A DNA stretch of 9,610 nt from Acidobacteriota bacterium (GTDB taxonomy: Bacteria; Acidobacteriota; Terriglobia; Acidiferrales; UBA7541): NCBI GenBank assembly GCA_003131705.1, contig PKUY01000254.1, forward strand, positions 475 to 10,084. The letters run 5' to 3'. The notes beneath the pieces were generated by a model. The model ran no database searches and was not told where the DNA came from. It worked only from the letters and a program-made list of their open reading frames with translations. The position numbers and the translations under genes were made by a program. Positions within the stretch are counted from its first letter, which is position 1. Every line of letters begins with the position of its first letter. This document shows, in pieces, positions 6,762 through 9,610 of the stretch.

Positions 6762-8048
6762 CTATAAATCCAGCGGCAGGGGATTCTTTCCTGTAATCAA
6801 GCGCGCCGAGCGGTCGTAAGTGAGGTAAAGCCACGCCCATTGCACGAGCACGAGCAGCCGATTCTGAAACTCGATAATGTAGAAGAGATGGATAAAAATC
6901 CAGATGAGCCAGGCAGGAAGACCGGAAAGGCGCAGCCAGTTCAGATCAGCCACGGCGGCAGCGCGCCCGATGGTCGCAAGGTTTCCCTTGTCTAGGTAGT
7001 GAAATGGCCGTGTCTTTTCTCCTCGCAAGCGGCGCTCGATCGTACCTGCGACATACTTGCCCTGCTGAATGGCCGGTTGGGCAACGCCAGGAAGCGGTTT
7101 CCCCGTCTGATGGCTAAAGCTCGCAAGATCGCCGATGACGAAAATCTCGGGATGGTCGGGCACGGTGAGATCTGGTTCGACGATTACCCGTCCGGCTTTA
7201 TCCAGAGTAGCGCCGGTTTCTTCCGACAACACGCGCCCCAGGGGTGACGCCAGCACTCCGGCGGCCCAGAGAATTGTGCGCGTGGGAATTGTTTCGCTGC
7301 GATCGCCTTCGCGCACTGTCACCGATGCGTTTTGAACGTCCGTCACCATCGCCCCGGTCCGCACGGTAACACTAAGGCGCTCGAGCATTTTGCGAGCCGC
7401 GGCAGAAAGCCCTGATGGATAAGCCGGAAGGACACGGTCGGTGCCTTCAATGAGAATGATGCGGGCCTTGGAGGGATCGATATTGCGGAAATCCTGGCGC
7501 AATGTGTCATGGGCAATTTCGCCGAGAGCGCCCGCAAGCTCTACGCCCGTGGGACCGCCGCCCACGATTACAAACGTCATCAGTGCTTTCAGTTGTTCAG
7601 AATCCTGCTCGCGCTCGGCAGCTTCAAAAGCCAGCAGAATTCGCCGGCGCATGTCAGTGGCGTCTTCCACCGTCTTTAGGCCGGGTGCGAACCGTTCCCA
7701 TTCGCCGTGGCCAAAATATTGATGACTTGAGCCGGTCGCAATGACGAGCGTGTCATACAGAATGGCGCCATCACTCAAAATAACTTGGCGGTTTGCGGGG
7801 TCTATTCGGATCGCTTCGCCCAGAATAACCCGGGTGTTTTTGTGGCTCTTGAGAATCGTGCGAAGCGGCGAAGCGATGTTTGCAGGCGACAGGGTGCCAG
7901 TTGCGACCTGGTACAACAGCGGCTGAAAGAGATGGTAGTTGCAGCGGTCGACGAGAGTCACATCGACCGGAGCATGCTTCAGCCGGAGCGCGGCACCCAA
8001 TCCACCGAAACCGCCGCCGATAATAACGACTCGATGTTTGTTGGCCAT
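6762..8048 (-). CDS. ndh: Type II NADH:quinone oxidoreductase (NDH-2)
   Basis: Single-subunit, non-proton-pumping flavoenzyme passing electrons from NADH to the quinone pool on the cytoplasmic face of the membrane. The 428-aa product has two Rossmann dinucleotide folds: FAD at VVIIGGGFGGLGAA (7-20) and NAD(P)H at FVIVGGGPTGVELAG (159-173). The FAD-closing motif FVIGDLAS (303-310) and the quinone-site AQPAIQQGKY (323-332) are intact. The C-terminus (about 377-410, LPAWLIWIFIHLFYI then a second amphipathic stretch) is the membrane anchor. ATG 8048 is preferred over GTG 8063 because GGAG (8061-8058) lies 9 nt upstream and the FAD motif then begins at the usual distance; GTG would overlap that site and add five residues. 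No EF-hand or other insertion is visible. It is divergent from the kdp operon. Confidence 0.94.
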   Translation of the reverse strand: MANKHRVVIIGGGFGGLGAALRLKHAPVDVTLVDRCNYHLFQPLLYQVATGTLSPANIASPLRTILKSHKNTRVILGEAIRIDPANRQVILSDGAILYDTLVIATGSSHQYFGHGEWERFAPGLKTVEDATDMRRRILLAFEAAEREQDSEQLKALMTFVIVGGGPTGVELAGALGEIAHDTLRQDFRNIDPSKARIILIEGTDRVLPAYPSGLSAAARKMLERLSVTVRTGAMVTDVQNASVTVREGDRSETIPTRTILWAAGVLASPLGRVLSEETGATLDKAGRVIVEPDLTVPDHPEIFVIGDLASFSHQTGKPLPGVAQPAIQQGKYVAGTIERRLRGEKTRPFHYLDKGNLATIGRAAAVADLNWLRLSGLPAWLIWIFIHLFYIIEFQNRLLVLVQWAWLYLTYDRSARLITGKNPLPLDL

Positions 8049-8105
8049 ATTCACCAGCTCCACAGCGCCGAAAAGTATCCTACATCAGCCTAGTCTTTTG
8101 CCCTC

Positions 8106-8155
8106 ATCTAAACCCCACAACCACTAGATGTTCAACCGTCTCTTGGGGTGTAGAT
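8106..8155. repeat. 12-bp imperfect inverted repeat in the ndh/kdp divergent region
   Basis: ATCTAAACCCCA (8106-8117) and TGGGGTGTAGAT (8144-8155) are complementary at 11 of 12 positions, with 26 bp between. The first arm, extended as CATCTA (8105-8110), also matches TAGATG (8125-8130) perfectly, so two mutually exclusive hairpins are possible. It lies 58-107 bp upstream of the ndh ATG, where promoter or leader elements are expected. Confidence 0.55.
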
Positions 8156-8171
8156 CCTCCTGAAAATCCGG

Positions 8172-8193
8172 GGGCGCGGACAGTCCGAGGCCC
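8172..8193. repeat. Compound inverted repeat upstream of kdp
   Basis: CGGAC-A-GTCCG (8177-8187) is a perfect 5-bp dyad around one base. It is flanked by GGGC (8172-8175) and GCCC (8190-8193), which also pair. The tiny centre favours a DNA operator over an RNA hairpin. No T-run follows, so it is not a convincing terminator. Confidence 0.45.
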
Positions 8194-8203
8194 TTAATTC
8201 TGC

Positions 8204-8212
8204 TTATCCACA
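8204..8212 (+). promoter_or_regulatory. Single DnaA-box consensus
   Basis: TTATCCACA matches the strongest known DnaA box exactly. It is alone; no cluster, AT-rich unwinding region or dnaA/dnaN gene is present, so this is not an origin. It may be a regulatory site or chance. Confidence 0.3.
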
Positions 8213-8256
8213 GTTTTCCCGAGCTTACGAAATCCTTACGGCTTGCTTATCACTTC

Positions 8257-8337
8257 CTGATGCTGAAGTCGTAGCCTCGGTCTTGGGTTCGGCGATTCGT
8301 TCGCTGTCAGGACGAACAACCGAGGATCAGAAGGAGG
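8257..8337 (+). promoter_or_regulatory. Candidate structured leader with alternative pairing at the kdp Shine-Dalgarno
   Basis: Nested perfect stems can be drawn: CTGAT/ATCAG (8257-8261 with 8326-8330), CCTCGGT/ACCGAGG (8275-8281 with 8319-8325), GTTCG/CGAAC (8287-8291 with 8313-8317), and GCGA/TCGC (8292-8295 with 8301-8304, loop TTCGT). The Shine-Dalgarno AAGGAGG (8331-8337) follows at once and stays free. Alternatively AGCCTC (8273-8278) can pair with GAGGCT (8334-8339), hiding it. The transcript start is unknown and no known riboswitch class was recognised. Confidence 0.4.
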
Positions 8338-8342
8338 CTCAA

Positions 8343-8621
8343 ATGGCTATTTTCGTCGTGATCGTTCTTGGTCCGGCGTGCCTGTTCCTTCTTTATATTC
8401 TCGTCCAGTTTTGGCGCGAGGCCATGCGTCTGCGGAGTGAGGCTGCGAAACATCGGGCAGCAGCGGACAGGCTTCTTGAGGTTTCCGCTCGCGGTTCGAA
8501 AGCAGGTTTTGGACGGCCGGACGGTGCGAACTACTATACGACCCGTCCAGCGGAAGACAGCAGGGGCATCGTTGCCTTCCCATCAGGGGTAAAGCATTCT
8601 GCAGGCCGCCGCACAGCTTAG
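8343..8621 (+). CDS. Unrecognised 92-aa membrane-anchored protein, first gene of the kdp operon
   Basis: Not recognised. The 92-aa product has one N-terminal hydrophobic helix (about 3-22, FVVIVLGPACLFLLYIL), then a basic amphipathic helix (about 24-48, rich in Arg, Ala and Glu) and a polar, probably unstructured tail with Gly, Arg and Ser. This looks like a single-pass anchor with a short cytoplasmic domain. Translation from ATG 8343 is well supported: AAGGAGG lies 5 nt upstream. An in-frame ATG at 8283 is ignored because it has no ribosome site and lies inside the leader structure. Its stop TAG overlaps the GGAGG of the next small gene, so the two look coupled and the gene belongs to the kdp transcript. 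A regulatory or accessory part in the Kdp pump is inferred from position only. Confidence 0.7.
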   Translation: MAIFVVIVLGPACLFLLYILVQFWREAMRLRSEAAKHRAAADRLLEVSARGSKAGFGRPDGANYYTTRPAEDSRGIVAFPSGVKHSAGRRTA

Positions 8622-8631
8622 GAGGCACGAG

Positions 8632-8718
8632 ATGCTGGATCTTGTATTTGTGCTTTGCACGGTTGGTTTTTTCGTTGTAGCGGTTGCTTATGTGTGGGCC
8701 TGCGACAGGCTGAAGTAG
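8632..8718 (+). CDS. 28-aa single-helix membrane peptide upstream of kdpF
   Basis: A very short ORF (MLDLVFVLCTVGFFVVAVAY then VWACDRLK) consisting of almost one membrane helix with a charged DRLK end. GGAGG (8621-8625), overlapping the stop of the 92-aa gene, is 6 nt upstream of the ATG, and kdpF follows 12 bp later with its own ribosome site. The sequence is KdpF-like in size and layout but lacks the usual KdpF ending (Pro-Glu-x-Phe), which the next ORF has. It may be a second small subunit of the pump or a stabilising peptide. The ribosome site and position make translation likely; function is unknown. Confidence 0.7.
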   Translation: MLDLVFVLCTVGFFVVAVAYVWACDRLK

Positions 8719-8730
8719 AGGGAGATCTTC

Positions 8731-8817
8731 ATGCTTAGCGACATCGTTCTTCTAGGAATCAGCGTTTTGACGTGCGTGTATTTGCTGGCCGCGCTTCTTT
8801 GGCCGGAGAGGTTCTGA
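8731..8817 (+). CDS. kdpF: Potassium-transporting ATPase small subunit KdpF
   Basis: 28-aa single-helix peptide of the KdpFABC potassium pump; in E. coli KdpF stabilises the complex in the inner membrane. The product (MLSDIVLLGISVLTCVYLLA then ALLWPERF) shows the family pattern: a hydrophobic helix, YLLxALLxPE and a terminal aromatic residue. GGAG (8721-8724) is 6 nt upstream of the ATG. The kdpA ATG follows after 2 bp, and the kdpA ribosome site (GGAGAGG, 8805-8811) lies inside the last codons of kdpF, so translation is coupled. Short length makes family scores weak, but position before kdpA settles it. Confidence 0.9.
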   Translation: MLSDIVLLGISVLTCVYLLAALLWPERF

Positions 8818-8819
8818 CA

Positions 8820-9610
8820 ATGACTGCGAACGGTTGGCTGCAAATAGGATTGTTTTTCGCCGTGCTCTTGGCCATCACCAAGCCGCTCGGCGTGTATATG
8901 GCGCGCGTGTTTGCCGGGGAGAAGACTTTTCTCGATCCCGTGCTGCGGCCCGTCGAGCGCTTGCTCTATCGCGTCACGGGAGTGGATGAAACACGGGAGA
9001 TGGACTGGAAGGAATACACGGTCGCGATGCTGCTTTTCAGCGGGGTCAGCATGCTGCTGCTGTACCTGATCGAGCGCGTGCAGCAGTGGTTGCCGTGGAA
9101 TCCCCAGCATATGGCCGCCGTGCCGCCAGCGTTGGCCTTCAACACCGCGGCTTCGTTCACCACGAACACAAATTGGCAGAACTACGCCGGCGAATCGACA
9201 ATGAGCTATTTCACGCAAATGGCGGGGCTCGCCTACCACAACTTCGCTTCGGCGGGAGTAGGCATCGTGCTGGCGATCGCCGTCATCCGGGGAATTGCGC
9301 GCCGCGAGTCAAACACTCTCGGCAATTTCTGGGTGGACCTGACGCGCTGCTTCTTGTGGGTTCTGCTCGTGCCCTGCCTGGTGATCTCCATGTTCTTTGT
9401 ATCGCAGGGGGTGATCCAGAATCTCCGGCCGTACGACACGGCGAAGCTCGTCAATCCGCAAACGATTTCGACGACGGACTCGAGCGGCAAGACAACATCG
9501 CAGACCGTAACGGATCAAGTAATCGCGCAAGGTCCTGTCGCCTCTCAGGAAGCGATCAAGATGTTCGGAACGAACGGTGGTGGATTCTTCAACGCCAACA
9601 GCGCCCATCC
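8820..9610 (+). CDS. kdpA: Potassium-transporting ATPase subunit KdpA, 5' part
   Basis: Potassium-selective channel-like subunit of the high-affinity KdpFABC pump, inner membrane. 263 full codons are present before the right edge cuts the gene; family members are about 560-600 aa, so slightly under half is seen. The first selectivity-filter loop is at TTNTNWQNYAGE (114-125), and the second at GTNGGGFFNANSAHP (250-264). Membrane helices are clear at about 5-25, 67-84, 136-157 and 174-198. The periplasmic stretch between RPYD (203-206) and GPVASQEA (238-245) is 31 residues, against about 14 in E. coli as remembered, so it carries an insertion rich in Thr and Ser. ATG 8820 has GGAGAGG 8 nt upstream. 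kdpB and kdpC should follow outside the window. Confidence 0.97.
   Translation, partial: MTANGWLQIGLFFAVLLAITKPLGVYMARVFAGEKTFLDPVLRPVERLLYRVTGVDETREMDWKEYTVAMLLFSGVSMLLLYLIERVQQWLPWNPQHMAAVPPALAFNTAASFTTNTNWQNYAGESTMSYFTQMAGLAYHNFASAGVGIVLAIAVIRGIARRESNTLGNFWVDLTRCFLWVLLVPCLVISMFFVSQGVIQNLRPYDTAKLVNPQTISTTDSSGKTTSQTVTDQVIAQGPVASQEAIKMFGTNGGGFFNANSAH

Noticed and set aside
8172..8200. Intrinsic terminator in the ndh/kdp region
   Set aside because: The dyad has a one-base centre and no T-run follows on either strand; also no gene ends there.
8204..8212. Replication origin
   Set aside because: A single DnaA box, without a cluster, AT-rich region or dnaA/dnaN/gidA neighbours.
8049..8342. Known c-di-AMP (ydaO-type) riboswitch upstream of kdp
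   Set aside because: Considered because such riboswitches occur before potassium-uptake genes, but the conserved blocks I remember for that class are not found. Infernal with the Rfam model would settle it.
8688..9239. Minus-strand open frame of 183 codons
   Set aside because: Antisense to kdpF and kdpA, both well identified.
1..9610. CRISPR arrays, insertion sequences, tRNA or rRNA genes, prophage
   Set aside because: No evenly spaced repeats, no transposase-like ORF and no terminal repeats were noticed, nor any cloverleaf-like or rRNA-like stretch in the intergenic gaps.

Overview
The window looks like an ordinary stretch of chromosome from a Gram-negative, moderately GC-rich soil-type bacterium. 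The protein style (primary sigma factor with a long non-conserved region, MGDG-synthase-like glycosyltransferase, type II NADH dehydrogenase, Kdp potassium pump) fits Acidobacteriota (Terriglobales-like). That is an inference from remembered sequence style, not a database match. No tRNA, rRNA, CRISPR array, insertion sequence or phage gene was seen.

Layout. (1) 1-1012, minus: 5' part of rpoD, cut by the window edge just as conserved region 2 begins. (2) 1013-1368: intergenic region with a good sigma70-type promoter for rpoD, perfect palindromes at and just after the predicted start of transcription, and a possible msrA terminator. (3) 1369-1839, minus: msrA, methionine sulfoxide repair. (4) 2061-3281, minus: GT28/MGDG-synthase-like glycosyltransferase. 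It is divergent across 123 bp from (5) a plus-strand, translationally coupled pair: PHP-domain phosphoesterase (3405-4301) and PAP2 membrane phosphatase (4298-4840). These three may form a lipid or glycolipid module. (6) 4854-6668, minus: large MscS-type mechanosensitive channel with a long periplasmic coiled coil, ending 13 bp from the PAP2 gene. (7) 6762-8048, minus: type II NADH dehydrogenase. (8) 8049-8342: divergent intergenic region with several inverted repeats, a DnaA-box consensus and a potentially switchable RNA structure next to a Shine-Dalgarno. (9) 8343-9610, plus: start of a kdp operon: an unrecognised 92-aa membrane protein, an unrecognised 28-aa membrane peptide, kdpF (28 aa) and kdpA (cut by the right edge).

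Together the genes cover housekeeping transcription, oxidative repair, membrane lipid chemistry, osmotic release (MscS) and potassium uptake (Kdp). MscS and Kdp have opposite osmotic roles and sit on either side of ndh. The points most worth a second look are the kdp leader with its two extra small membrane ORFs, and the palindromes at the rpoD promoter.
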